This document shows positions 26,873 to 39,630 of a stretch of DNA of 64,000 nucleotides, in pieces; within the stretch, counting starts at the first letter, position 1; the number at the start of each line of letters is the position of its first letter. Source of the stretch: Calliopsis andreniformis (lineage: Eukaryota; Arthropoda; Insecta; Hymenoptera; Andrenidae); NCBI RefSeq assembly GCF_051401765.1, contig NW_027480532.1:868001-932000 (forward strand), written 5' to 3'. The notes beneath the pieces are model-generated. The model saw nothing but the letters and a program-made list of their open reading frames with translations. It ran no database searches and had not been told where the DNA came from. Made by a program: the position numbers and the translations under genes.

Positions 26873-27465
26873 CTCAACCCTCGACACTCAGTCCCCAATC
26901 CTCAATATTCAATCCTCAATCCTCAATCCTCAATCCACAATCCTCAACCTTCAATCCTCAATACTCGATCTTCAATCCTCAATCCTCAATGCTCAATCCT
27001 CAATTCTCAATCCTCGATCGCCCATCATCAATCCTCAATACTCAATCTTCAATCCTCAATCCTCAATCCTCAATCCTCAGTCCTCATTCTTCAATCCTCA
27101 ATCTTCAATCATCAATACTCAGTCTTCAATCCTCAATCCTCAATCTTCAATCCTCAATCCTCAATTCTCACTCCTCAATACTCAATCCTCAATCCTCAAA
27201 CCTCAATTCTCAATCCTCAATATTCAATCCACGATTCTTAATCTTCAATCCTCAATCCTCAATCCTCAATCCTCAATTCTCAATCCTCAGTAATCAATCC
27301 TCAGCCTCCAATACTCAAGCGTCAATCCTCAGTCCTCAATCCTCAATCCGCAATCCTCGTTCCTCAAACCTCAATCCTCAACCCTCAGTCTTCATACTCA
27401 ATTCTCAATTCTCAATCCTCAATCCTCAATCCTCAATCTTCAATCCTCAATAATCAATCTCCAAT

Positions 27466-27557
27466 CCTTGATACTCAATCCCCAATCCTCAATCCTTAAT
27501 CCTCAACCTTCAATCCTCAACCCCAGTCCTCAATCTTCAATCCTTAATGCTCTATCC
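27466..27557 (+). repeat. Block C, copy 4 (CTAG lost)
   Basis: Counterpart of 25259 at 2,207 bases; reads CCTTGATAC. Confidence 0.88.
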
Positions 27558-28560
27558 TCAATCCTCAATCCTCAGTCCTCAATCCTCAATCCTCAATCCT
27601 CTATCCTCATTCTTCAATCCTCAATACCCAATCCTCAATCTTCAATCCTCAATACTCAATCTTCAATAATCAATCCTCAATTCTCAATCCTCAATACTCA
27701 ATCCTCAATCGTCAACCCTCAATTCCCAATCCTCAATCTTCAATCCTCAATCCTCAATCCTCAATCCTCAATCCTCAATCTTCAATCCCCAATAATCAAT
27801 CTTCAATCCTCAATCCTCAATCCTCCATCCTGAATCCTCAATTCTCAATCCCCAATCTCCAATCCTCAACCCTCAATCCTCAATCCTCAATCGTCAGGCT
27901 TCAATCCTCAATACTCAATCTTCAATCCTCAATCCTCAATTCTCAATCCTCAATCCTCTGTCCTCAGTCCTCTAGCCTCAAACATCAACCCTCAGCCCTC
28001 ATCCTCAATCCTCAATCCTCAATCCTCAATCCCCAATCTTCAATCCTCAACCTTCAATCCTCAATACTCAATCTTCAATCCTCAATCCTCAATCCTCAAT
28101 CCTCAATCCACAATCCTCAATCCTCAATCCTCAATCTTCAATCATCAATACTCAGTCTTCAATCCTCAATCCTCAATCCTCAATCCTCAATCCTCATTCT
28201 ACAATCCTCAATACACAATCCTCAATCTTCAATCCTCAATCCTCAATCCTCAATTCTCAATCCTCAATCCTCAATCCTCAGACCTCAAACATCAATACTC
28301 AACCCTCAGTCCTCGTTCTCAATCCACAACATTCAATCCTCAATCCTCAGTCTTCAATCATCAATATTCAATCTTCAGTCCTCAATCCTCAATCCTCAAT
28401 CCTCAATCCTCAATCCTCAATGTTCAATCCGCAATACCCAATCCTCATTCTTCAATCCTCAATCCTCAATCCTCAATCCTCAATCCTCAATACTCAATCC
28501 TCAATCCTCAGTCCTCAAACCTCAAACCTCAATCTTCAATCATCAATACTCAATCTTCAA

Positions 28561-28854
28561 TCCTCCGTCCTCAATCCTCAACCCTCAATCCTCAATCCTC
28601 AATCGTCAGGCTTCAATCCTCAATACTCAATCTTCAATCCTCAATCCTCAATCCTCATTCCTCAATCCTCATTCTTCAATCCTCAATACCCAATCCTCAA
28701 TCTTCAATCCTCCGTCCTCAATCCTCAACCCTCAACCCTCAATCCTCAATCGTCAGGCTTCAATCCTCAATACTCAATCTTCAATCCTCAATCCTCAATC
28801 CTCATTCCTCAATCCTCATACTTCAATCCTCAATACCCAATCCTCAATCTTCAA
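28561..28854 (+). repeat. 147-bp tandem pair (21 heptamers each)
   Basis: TCCTCCGTCC begins at 28561 and again at 28708, and ATCGTCAGGC follows at the same 147-base spacing. The second copy has CATACTTC where the first has CATTCTTC. Confidence 0.85.
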
Positions 28855-29102
28855 TCCTCAGTCCTCAATCCTCAATTCTCAATCCTCAATCCTCAGTCCT
28901 AAGTCCTCAAATCTCAATCCTCAACCCTGAGCCCTCATCCTCAATCCTCTATCCTCAATGTTCAATCCTCAACACCCAATCCTCAATCTTCAATTCTCAA
29001 TCCTCAATCCTCAATCCTCAATCCTCAATCCTCAATCCTCTGTCCTCAAACATCAATCCTGAATCCTCAATACTGAATCCTCAATCTTCAGCCCTCAGTC
29101 CT

Positions 29103-29219
29103 CAACAATCAGTTGTCAAACCACAATCCTCAATAGAATGTCATCAATTCACAGTTTTCAATACTCAATACTCAATCTGCAATCGTCAAGTCTCTATCCA
29201 CAAACATCAATTCTCATCA
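29103..29219 (+). repeat. Block A, copy 15
   Basis: Marked by AAACCACAATCC and CGTCAAGTCTC, shared with 35023 only. Confidence 0.9.
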
Positions 29220-29812
29220 CTCAACCCTCGACACTCAGTCACCAATCCTCAATATTCAATCCTCAATCCTCAATCCTCAATCCACAATCCTCAACCTTCA
29301 ATCCTCAATACTCGATTTTCAATCCTCAATCCTCAATGCTCAATCCTCAATTCTCAATCCTCGATCGCCCATCATCAATCCTCAATACTCAATCTTCAAT
29401 CCTCAATCCTCAATCCTCAATCCTCAGTACTCATTCTTCAATCCTCAATCTTCAATCATCAATACTCAGTCTTCAATCCTCAATCCTCAACCTTCAATCC
29501 TCAATCCTCAATTCTCACTCCTCAATACTCAATCCTCAATCCTCAATCCTCAATTCTCAATCCTCAATATTCAATCCACAATTTTCAATCTTCAATCCTC
29601 AGTCCTCAATCCTCAATCCTCAATTCTCAATCCTCAGTAATCAATCCTCAGCCTCCAATACTCAAGCGTCAATCCTCAGTCCGCAATCCTGAATCCGCAA
29701 TGCTCGTTCCTCAAACCTCAATCCTCAACCCTCAGTCTTCATACTCAATTCTCAATTCTCAATCCTCAATCCTCAATCCTCAATCTTCAATCCTCAATAA
29801 TCAATCTCCAAT

Positions 29813-29904
29813 CCTAGATACTCAATCCCCAATCCTCAATCCTTAATCCTCAACCTTCAATCCTCAACCCCAGTCCTCAATCTTCAATCCTTAATGCTCT
29901 ATCC
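29813..29904 (+). repeat. Block C, copy 5
   Basis: Standard form; duplicated at 35733. Confidence 0.88.
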
Positions 29905-30476
29905 TCAATCCTCAATCCTCGGTCCTCAATCCTCTATCCTCAATCCTCAAACCTCAATCCTCAACCGTCAGTCCTCGTCCTCAGTACTCAACACTCAATC
30001 CTAAATCCTCAATCTTGAATCCTCAATACTCAATATTCAATCGTCAATCGTCAATCCTCAATCCTCAATCTTCAATCCTCAATCCTCAATCCTCAATCCT
30101 CAATCCTCATTCTTCAATCCTCAATACCCAATCCTCAATCTTCAATACTCAATCCTCAATCCTCAATTCTCAATCCTCAATCCTCTGTCCTCAGTCCTCT
30201 AACCTCAACCCTCAACCCTCAGCCCTCATACTCAGTCCTCAATCCTCAATTCTCAATCCTCAATCCTCAGTCCTAAGTCCTCAAATCTCAATCTTCAACC
30301 CTGAGCCCTCATCCTCAATCCTCAATCCTCAATGTTCAATCCTCAACACCCAATCCTCAATCTTCAATCCTCAATCCTCAATCATCAATTCTCAATCCTC
30401 AATCCTCATTCCACTGTCCTCAAACATCTATCCTGAATCCTCAATACTGAATCCTCAATCTTCAGCCCTCAGTCCT

Positions 30477-30593
30477 CAACAATCAGTTGTCAAACCTCAA
30501 TCCTCAATAGAATGTCATCAATTCACAGTTTTCAATACTCAATACTCAATCTGCAATCTTGAAATCTCTATCCACAAACATCAATTCTCATCA
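30477..30593 (+). repeat. Block A, copy 16
   Basis: Marked by CTTGAAATCTC, shared with 36404 and 47543. Confidence 0.9.
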
Positions 30594-31440
30594 CTCAACC
30601 CTCGACACTCAGTCCCCAATCCTCAATATTCAATCCTCAATCCTCAATCCTCAATCCACAATTCTCAACCTTCAATCCTCAATACTCGATCTTCAATCCT
30701 CAATCCTCAATGCTCAATCCTCAATCCTCAATCCTCGATCCTCAGATCTCAAACATCAATACTCAACCCTCAGTCCTCGTCCTCAATCCACAACAATCAC
30801 TCCTCAATCCTCAGTCTTCAATCATCAATATTCAATCTTCAGTCCTCAATCCGCAATCCTCAATCCTCAATCCTCAATCCTCAATGTTCAATCCGCAATA
30901 CCCAATCCTCAATCTTCAATCCTCAATCCTCAATCCTCAATCCTCAATCCTCAATACTCAATCCTCAATCCTCAGTCCACAAACCTCAAACCTCAATCTT
31001 CAATCATCAATACTCAATCTTCAATCCTCCGTCCTCAATCCTCAACCCTCAATCCTCAATCCACAATCGTCAGGCTTCAATCCTCAATACTCAATCTTCA
31101 ATCCTCAATCCTCAATCCTCATTCCTCAATCCTCATTCTTCAATCCTCATTCTTCAATCCTCAATACCCAACCCTCAATCTTCAATCCTCAGTCCTCAAT
31201 CCTCAATTCTCAATCCTCAATCCTCAGTCCTAAGTCCTCAAATCTCAATCCACAACCCTGAGCCCTCATCCTCAATCCTCAATCCTCAATGTTCAATCCT
31301 CAACACCCAATCCTCAATCTTCAATCCTCAATCCTCAATCCTCAATCCTCAATCCTCGATCCTCAATCCTCAATCCTCTGTCCTCAAACATCAATCCTGA
31401 ATCCTCAATACTGAATCCTCAATCTTCAGCCCTCAGTCCT

Positions 31441-31557
31441 CAACAATCAGTTGTCAAACCTCAATCCTCAATAGAATGTCATCAATTCACAGTTTTCAAT
31501 ACTCAATACTCAATCTGCAATCTTCAAATCTCTATCCACAAACATCAATTCTCATCA
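31441..31557 (+). repeat. Block A, copy 17
   Basis: Main subtype with CTTCAAATCTC; first A block of the 1,791-bp unit. Confidence 0.9.
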
Positions 31558-32028
31558 CTCAACCCTCGACACTCAGTCCCCAATCCTCAATATTCAATCC
31601 TCAATACTCAATCCTCAATCCACAACCCTCAACCTTCAATCCTCAATACTCGATCTTCAATCCTCAATCCTCAATGCTCAATCCTCAATTCTCAATCCTC
31701 GATCGCCAATCATCAATCCTCAATACTCAATATTCAATCCTCAATCCTCAATCCTCAATCCTCAGTCCTCATACTTCAATCCTCAATCTTCAATCATCAA
31801 TACTCAGTCTTCAATCCTCAATCCTCAATCTTCAATCCTCAATCCTCAATTCTCACTCCTCCATACTCAATCCTCAATCGTCAATCCTCAATCCCCAATC
31901 CTCAATCTTCAATCCTCAATCCTCAATCCTCAATCCCCAATCCTCAATCCTCAATCCTCAATCCTCTGTCCTCAAACATCAATCCTGAATCCTCAATACT
32001 GAATCCTCAATCTTCAGCCCTCAGTCCT

Positions 32029-32145
32029 CAACAATCAGTTGTCAAACCTTAATCCTCAATAGAATGTCATCAATTCACAGTTTTCAATACTCAATACTCA
32101 ATCTGCAATCGTCAAATCTCTATCCACAAACATCAATTCTCATCA
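32029..32145 (+). repeat. Block A, copy 18
   Basis: Marked by AAACCTTAATCC and ATCGTCAAATC; second A block of the 1,791-bp unit. Confidence 0.9.
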
Positions 32146-32689
32146 CTCAACCCTCGACACTCAGTCCCCAATCCTCAATATTCAATCCTCAATCCTCAAT
32201 CCTCAATCCACAATCCTCAACCTTCAATCCTCAATACTCGATCTTCAATCCTCAATCCTCAATGCTCAATCCTCAATTCTCAATCCTCGATCGCCCATCA
32301 TCAATCCTCAATACTCAATCTTCAATCCTCAATCCTCAATCCTCAATCCTCAGTCCTCATTCTTCAATCCTCAATCTTCAATCATCAATACTCAGTCTTC
32401 AATCCTCAATCCTCAATCTTCAATCCTCAATCCTCAATTCTCACTCCTCAATACTCAATCCTCAATCCTCAAACCTCAATTCTCAATCCTCAATATTCAA
32501 TCCACAATTCTTAATCTTCAATCCTCAATCCTCAATCCTCAATCCTCAATTCTCAATCCTCAGTAATCAATCCTCAGCCTCCAATACTCAAGCGTCAATC
32601 CTCAGTCCTCAATCCTCAATACTCAATCCTCAATCCTCAGTCCTCAAACCTCAAACCTCAATCTTCAATCATCAATACTCAATCTTCAA

Positions 32690-32983
32690 TCCTCCGTCCT
32701 CAATCCTCAACCCTCAGTCCTCAATCCTCAATCGTCAGGCTTCAATCCTCAATACTCAATCTTCAATCCTCAATCCTCAATCCTCATTCCTCAATCCTCA
32801 TTCTTCAATCCTCAATACCCAATCCTCAATCTTCAATCCTCCGTCCTCAATCCTCAACCCTCAACCCTCAATCCTCAATCGTCAGGCTTCAATCCTCAAT
32901 ACTCAATCTTCAATCCTCAATCCTCAATCCTCATTCCTCAATCCTCATACTTCAATCCTCAATACCCAATCCTCAATCTTCAA
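32690..32983 (+). repeat. 147-bp tandem pair
   Basis: Same duplication as at 28561, here inside copy 1 of the 1,791-bp unit, with starts at 32690 and 32837. Confidence 0.83.
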
Positions 32984-33231
32984 TCCTCAGTCCTCAATCC
33001 TCAATTCTCAATCCTCAATCCTCAGTCCTAAGTCCTCAAATCTCAATCCTCAACCCTGAGCCCTCATCCTCAATCCTCTATCCTCAATGTTCAATCCTCA
33101 ACACCCAATCCTCAATCTTCAATTCTCAATCCTCAATCCTCAATCCTCAATCCTCAGTCCTCAATCCTCTGTCCTCAAACATCAATCCTGAATCCTCAAT
33201 ACTGAATCCTCAATCTTCAGCCCTCAGTCCT

Positions 33232-33348
33232 CAACAATCAGTTGTCAAACCTCAATCCTCAATAGAATGTCATCAATTCACAGTTTTCAATACTCAATAC
33301 TCAATCTGCAATCTTCAAATCTCTATCCACAAACATCAATTCTCATCA
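33232..33348 (+). repeat. Block A, copy 19
   Basis: Counterpart of 31441 in the second 1,791-bp unit. Confidence 0.9.
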
Positions 33349-33819
33349 CTCAACCCTCGACACTCAGTCCCCAATCCTCAATATTCAATCCTCAATACTC
33401 AATCCTCAATCCACAACCCTCAACCTTCAATCCTCAATACTCGATCTTCAATCCTCAATCCTCAATGCTCAATCCTCAATTCTCAATCCTCGATCGCCAA
33501 TCATCAATCCTCAATACTCAATATTCAATCCTCAATCCTCAATCCTCAATCCTCAGTCCTCATACTTCAATCCTCAATCTTCAATCATCAATACTCAGTC
33601 TTCAATCCTCAATCCTCAATCTTCAATCCTCAATCCTCAATTCTCACTCCTCCATACTCAATCCTCAATCGTCAATCCTCAATCCCCAATCCTCAATCTT
33701 CAATCCTCAATCCTCAATCCTCAATCCCCAATCCTCAATCCTCAATCCTCAATCCTCTGTCCTCAAACATCAATCCTGAATCCTCAATACTGAATCCTCA
33801 ATCTTCAGCCCTCAGTCCT

Positions 33820-33936
33820 CAACAATCAGTTGTCAAACCTTAATCCTCAATAGAATGTCATCAATTCACAGTTTTCAATACTCAATACTCAATCTGCAAT
33901 CGTCAAATCTCTATCCACAAACATCAATTCTCATCA
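33820..33936 (+). repeat. Block A, copy 20
   Basis: Counterpart of 32029, with the same AAACCTTAATCC change. Confidence 0.9.
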
Positions 33937-34480
33937 CTCAACCCTCGACACTCAGTCCCCAATCCTCAATATTCAATCCTCAATCCTCAATCCTCAATCC
34001 ACAATCCTCAACCTTCAATCCTCAATACTCGATCTTCAATCCTCAATCCTCAATGCTCAATCCTCAATTCTCAATCCTCGATCGCCCATCATCAATCCTC
34101 AATACTCAATCTTCAATCCTCAATCCTCAATCCTCAATCCTCAGTCCTCATTCTTCAATCCTCAATCTTCAATCATCAATACTCAGTCTTCAATCCTCAA
34201 TCCTCAATCTTCAATCCTCAATCCTCAATTCTCACTCCTCAATACTCAATCCTCAATCCTCAAACCTCAATTCTCAATCCTCAATATTCAATCCACAATT
34301 CTTAATCTTCAATCCTCAATCCTCAATCCTCAATCCTCAATTCTCAATCCTCAGTAATCAATCCTCAGCCTCCAATACTCAAGCGTCAATCCTCAGTCCT
34401 CAATCCTCAATACTCAATCCTCAATCCTCAGTCCTCAAACCTCAAACCTCAATCTTCAATCATCAATACTCAATCTTCAA

Positions 34481-34774
34481 TCCTCCGTCCTCAATCCTCA
34501 ACCCTCAATCCTCAATCCTCAATCGTCAGGCTTCAATCCTCAATACTCAATCTTCAATCCTCAATCCTCAATCCTCATTCCTCAATCCTCATTCTTCAAT
34601 CCTCAATACCCAATCCTCAATCTTCAATCCTCCGTCCTCAATCCTCAACCCTCAACCCTCAATCCTCAATCGTCAGGCTTCAATCCTCAATACTCAATCT
34701 TCAATCCTCAATCCTCAATCCTCATTCCTCAATCCTCATACTTCAATCCTCAATACCCAATCCTCAATCTTCAA
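34481..34774 (+). repeat. 147-bp tandem pair
   Basis: Counterpart of 32690-32983 inside copy 2 of the 1,791-bp unit, exactly 1,791 bases downstream. Confidence 0.83.
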
Positions 34775-35022
34775 TCCTCAGTCCTCAATCCTCAATTCTC
34801 AATCCTCAATCCTCAGTCCTAAGTCCTCAAATCTCAATCCTCAACCCTGAGCCCTCATCCTCAATCCTCTATCCTCAATGTTCAATCCTCAACACCCAAT
34901 CCTCAATCTTCAATTCTCAATCCTCAATCCTCAATCCTCAATCCTCAGTCCTCAATCCTCTGTCCTCAAACATCAATCCTGAATCCTCAATACTGAATCC
35001 TCAATCTTCAGCCCTCAGTCCT

Positions 35023-35139
35023 CAACAATCAGTTGTCAAACCACAATCCTCAATAGAATGTCATCAATTCACAGTTTTCAATACTCAATACTCAATCTGC
35101 AATCGTCAAGTCTCTATCCACAAACATCAATTCTCATCA
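35023..35139 (+). repeat. Block A, copy 21
   Basis: Counterpart of 29103 (CGTCAAGTCTC). Confidence 0.9.
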
Positions 35140-35732
35140 CTCAACCCTCGACACTCAGTCACCAATCCTCAATATTCAATCCTCAATCCTCAATCCTCAA
35201 TCCACAATCCTCAACCTTCAATCCTCAATACTCGATTTTCAATCCTCAATCCTCAATGCTCAATCCTCAATTCTCAATCCTCGATCGCCCATCATCAATC
35301 CTCAATACTCAATCTTCAATCCTCAATCCTCAATCCTCAACCCTCAGTACTCATTCTTCAATCCTCAATCTTCAATCATCAATACTCAGTCTTCAATCCT
35401 CAATCCTCAACCTTCAATCCTCAATCCTCAATTCTCACTCCTCAATACTCAATCCTCAATCCTCAATCCTCAATTCTCAATCCTCAATATTCAATCCACA
35501 ATTTTCAATCTTCAATCCTCAGTCCTCAATCCTCAATCCTCAATTCTCAATCCTCAGTAATCAATCCTCAGCCTCCAATACTCAAGCGTCAATCCTCAGT
35601 CCGCAATCCTGAATCCGCAATGCTCGTTCCTCAAACCTCAATCCTCAACCCTCAGTCTTCATACTCAATTCTCAATTCACAATCCTCAATCCTCAATCCT
35701 CAATCTTCAATCCTCAATAATCAATCTCCAAT

Positions 35733-35824
35733 CCTAGATACTCAATCCCCAATCCTCAATCCTTAATCCTCAACCTTCAATCCTCAACCCCAGTCCTCAA
35801 TCTTCAATCCTTAATGCTCTATCC
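35733..35824 (+). repeat. Block C, copy 6
   Basis: Counterpart of 29813 at exactly 5,920 bases. Confidence 0.88.
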
Positions 35825-36403
35825 TCAATCCTCAATCCTCGGTCCTCAATCCTCTATCCTCAATCCTCAAACCTCAATCCTCAACCGTCAGTCCTCGTCC
35901 TCAGTACTCAACACTCAATCCTAAATCCTCAATCTTGAATCCTCAATACTCAATATTCAATCGTCAATCGTCAATCCTCAATCCTCAATCCTCAATCTTC
36001 AATCCTCAATCCTCAATCCTCAATCCTCAATCCTCATTCTTCAATCCTCAATACCCAATCCTCAATCTTCAATACTCAATCCTCAATCCTCAATTCTCAA
36101 TCCTCAATCCTCTGTCCTCAGTCCTCTAACCTCAACCCTCAACCCTCAGCCCTCATACTCAGTCCTCAATCCTCAATTCTCAATCCTCAATCCTCAGTCC
36201 TAAGTCCTCAAATCTCAATCTTCAACCCTGAGCCCTCATCCTCAATCCTCAATCCTCAATGTTCAATCCTCAACACCCAATCCTCAATCTTCAATCCTCA
36301 ATCCTCAATCATCAATTCTCAATCCTCAATCCTCATTCCACTGTCCTCAAACATCTATCCTGAATCCTCAATACTGAATCCTCAATCTTCAGCCCTCAGT
36401 CCT

Positions 36404-36520
36404 CAACAATCAGTTGTCAAACCTCAATCCTCAATAGAATGTCATCAATTCACAGTTTTCAATACTCAATACTCAATCTGCAATCTTGAAATCTCTATCC
36501 ACAAACATCAATTCTCATCA
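36404..36520 (+). repeat. Block A, copy 22
   Basis: Counterpart of 30477 (CTTGAAATCTC). Confidence 0.9.
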
Positions 36521-37423
36521 CTCAACCCTCGACACTCAGTCCCCAATCCTCAATATTCAATCCTCAATCCTCAATCCTCAATCCTCAATCCACAATTCTC
36601 AACCTTCAATCCTCAATACTCGATCTTCAATCCTCAATCCTCAATGCTCAATCCTCAATCCTCAATCCTCGATCCTCAGACCTCAAACATCAATACTCAA
36701 CCCTCAGTCCTCGTCCTCAATCCACAACAATCACTCCTCAATCCTCAGTCTTCAATCATCAATATTCAATCTTCAGTCCTCAATCCGCAATCCTCAATCC
36801 TCAATCCTCAATCCTCAATGTTCAATCCGCAATACCCAATCCTCAATCTTCAATCCTCAGTCCTCAATCCTCAATTCTCAATCCTCAATCCTCAGTCCTA
36901 AGTCCTCAAATCTCAATCCTCAACCCTCAGCCCTCATCCTCAATCCTCAATCCTCAATGTTCAATCCTCAACACCCAATCCTCAATCTTCAATCCTCAAT
37001 CCTCAATCCTCAATCCACAACCCTCAACCTTCAATCCTCAATACTCGATCTTCAATCCTCAATCCTCAATGCTCAATCCTCAATTCTCAATCCTCGATCG
37101 CCAATCATCAATCCTCAATACTCAATATTCAATCCTCAATCCTCAATCCTCAATCCTCAGTCCTCATACTTCAATCCTCAATCTTCAATCATCAATACTC
37201 AGTCTTCAATCCTCAATCCTCAATCTTCAATCCTCAATCCTCAATTCTCACTCCTCCATACTCAATCCTCAATCGTCAATCCTCAATCCCCAATCCTCAA
37301 TCTTCAATCCTCAATCCTCAATCCTCAATCCTCAATCCTCAATCCTCAATCCTCAATCCTCTGTCCTCAAACATCAATCCTGAATCCTCAATACTGAATC
37401 CTCAATCTTCAGCCCTCAGTCCT

Positions 37424-37540
37424 CAACAATCAGTTGTCAAACCTCAATCCTCAATAGAATGTCATCAATTCACAGTTTTCAATACTCAATACTCAATCTG
37501 CAATCGTCAAATCTCTATCCACAAACATCAATTCTCATCA
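37424..37540 (+). repeat. Block A, copy 23
   Basis: ATCGTCAAATC form, as at 24549 and 26756. Confidence 0.9.
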
Positions 37541-38133
37541 CTCAACCCTCGACACTCAGTCCCCAATCCTCAATATTCAATCCTCAATCCTCAATCCTCA
37601 ATCCACAATCCTCAACCTTCAATCGTCAATACTCGATCTTCAATCCTCAATCCTCAATGCTCAATCCTCAATTCTCAATCCTCGATCGCCCATCACCAAT
37701 CCTCAATACTCAATCTTCAATCCTCAATCCTCAATCCTCAATCCTCAGTCCTCATTCTTCAATCCTCAATCTTCAATCATCAATACTCAGTCTTCAATCC
37801 TCAATCCTCAATCTTCAATCCTCAATCCTCAATTCTCACTCCTCAATACTCAATCCTCAATCCTCAAACCTCAATTCTCAATCCTCAATATTCAATCCAC
37901 AATTCTTAATCTTCAATCCTCAATCCTCAATCCTCAATCCTCAATTCTCAATCCTCAGTAATCAATCCTCAGCCTCCAATACTCAAGCGTCAATCCTCAG
38001 TCCTCAATCCTCAATCCGCAATCCTCGTTCCTCAAACCTCAATCCTCAACCCTCAGTCTTCATACTCAATTCTCAATTCTCAATCCTCAATCCTCAATCC
38101 TCAATCTTCAATCCTCAATAATCAATCTCCAAT

Positions 38134-38225
38134 CCTAGATACTCAATCCCCAATCCTCAATCCTTAATCCTCAACCTTCAATCCTCAACCCCAGTCCTCA
38201 ATCTTCAATCCTTAATGCTCTATCC
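38134..38225 (+). repeat. Block C, copy 7
   Basis: Counterpart of 25259 at 12,875 bases. Confidence 0.88.
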
Positions 38226-39630
38226 TCAATCCTCAATCCTCAGTCCTCAATCCTCAATCCTCAATCCTCTATCCTCATTCTTCAATCCTCAATACCCAAT
38301 CCTCAATCTTCAATCCTCAATACTCAATCTTCAATAATCAATCCTCAATTCTCAATCCTCAATACTCAATCCTCAATCGTCAACCCTCAATTCCCAATCC
38401 TCAATCTTCAATCCTCAATCCTCAATCCTCAATCCTCAATCCTCAATCTTCAATCCCCAATAATCAATCTTCAATCCTCAATCCTCAATCCTCAATCCTC
38501 AATCCTGAATCCTCAATTCTCAATCCCCAATCTCCAATCCTCAACCCTCAATCCTCAATCCTCAATCGTCAGGCTTCAATCCTCAATACTCAATCTTCAA
38601 TCCTCAATCCTCAATTCTCAATCCTCAATCCTCTGTCCTCAGTCCTCTAGCCTCAAACATCAACCCTCAGCCCTCATCCTCAATCCTCAATCCTCAATCC
38701 TCAATCCCCAATCTTCAATCCTCAACCTTCAATCCTCAATACTCAATCTTCAATCCTCAATCCTCAATCCTCAATCCTCAATCCACAATCCTCAATCCTC
38801 AATCCTCAATCTTCAATCATCAATACTCAGTCTTCAATCCTCAATCCTCAATCCTCAATCCTCAATCCTCATTGTACAATCCTCAATACACAATCCTCAA
38901 TCTTCAATCCTCAATCCTCAATCCTCAATTCTCAATCCTCAATCCTCAATCCTCAGACCTCAAACATCAATACTCAACCCTCAGTCCTCGTTCTCAATCC
39001 ACAACAATCAATCCTCAATCCTCAGTCTTCAATCATCAATATCCAATATTCAGTCCTCAATCCTCAATCCTCAATCCTCAATCCTCAATCCTCAATGTTC
39101 AATCCGCAATTCCCAATCCTCAATCTTCAATCCTCAATCCTCAATCCTCAATCCTCAATCCTCAATACTCAATCCTCAATCCTCAGTCCTCAAACCTCAA
39201 ACCTCAATCTTCAATCATCAATACTCAATCTTCAATCCTCCGTCCTCAATCCTCAACCCTCAATCCTCAATCCTCAATCGTCAGGCTTCAATCCTCAATA
39301 CTCAATCTTCAATCCTCAATCCTCAATCCTCATTCCTCAATCCTCATTCTTCAATCCTCAATACCCAATCCTCAATCTTCAATCCTCAGTCCTCAATCCT
39401 CAATTCTCAATCCTCAATCCTCAGTCCTAAGTCCTCAAATCTCAATACTCAATCCTGAGCCCTCATCCTCAATCCTCAATCCTCAATGTTCAATCCTCAA
39501 CACCCAATCCTCAATCTTCAATCCTCAATCCTCAATCCTCAATCCTCAATCCTCAATCCTCAATCCTCTGTCCTCAAACATCAATCCTGAATCCTCAATA
39601 CTGAATCCTCAATCTTCAGCCCTCAGTCCT

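Larger units (their letters stand above)
26756..29102 (+). repeat. 2,207-bp higher-order unit, copy 2 (expanded to 2,347 bp)
   Basis: Tandem copy of the preceding unit, 140 bases longer because of an internal 147-bp duplication at 28561-28854, partly offset by loss of one heptamer elsewhere. Its C block reads CCTTGATAC instead of CCTAGATAC. Confidence 0.87.
29103..30930 (+). repeat. ~1.8-kb segment duplicated 5.9 kb away, copy 1
   Basis: It contains two A blocks (29103 with CGTCAAGTCTC, 30477 with CTTGAAATCTC) and a C block (29813). All recur from 35023 at offsets growing from 5,920 to 5,927 and then 5,934, meaning two single-heptamer gains in the second copy. Confidence 0.87.
31371..33161 (+). 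repeat. 1,791-bp tandem unit, copy 1 (near-identical pair)
   Basis: Contains two A blocks 588 bases apart (31441, 32029). The next 1,791 bases repeat it almost perfectly. By eye I found one substitution: G at 32717 against A at 34508. Confidence 0.92.
33162..34952 (+). repeat. 1,791-bp tandem unit, copy 2 (near-identical pair)
   Basis: Landmarks sit exactly 1,791 bases after those of copy 1: A blocks at 33232 and 33820, CGATCG sites at 33491 and 34079, the 147-bp pair at 34481. Similarity continues to about 35040, where a different A-block subtype begins. Confidence 0.92.
35023..36857 (+). repeat. ~1.8-kb segment duplicated 5.9 kb away, copy 2
   Basis: Matches 29103-30930 block for block, including the same diagnostic substitutions. 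Near 36857 it jumps to a later part of the unit, indicating a deletion relative to copy 1. Confidence 0.87.
37424..39630 (+). repeat. 2,207-bp higher-order unit, displaced copy
   Basis: Nearly identical to 24549-26755, with the same 2,207-base length between A blocks. It lies 12,875 bases from that copy, across quite different higher-order units. The phrase CATTGTACAATCC at about 25988 recurs at about 38870; the 26.8-29.1 kb copy has CATTCTACAATCC instead, so the displaced unit is closest to copy 1. Confidence 0.87.

Noticed and set aside
28561..28707. 147-bp unit as evidence of nucleosome phasing
   Set aside because: It derives from one duplication event copied with larger units; the match to nucleosome core length is not enough evidence.
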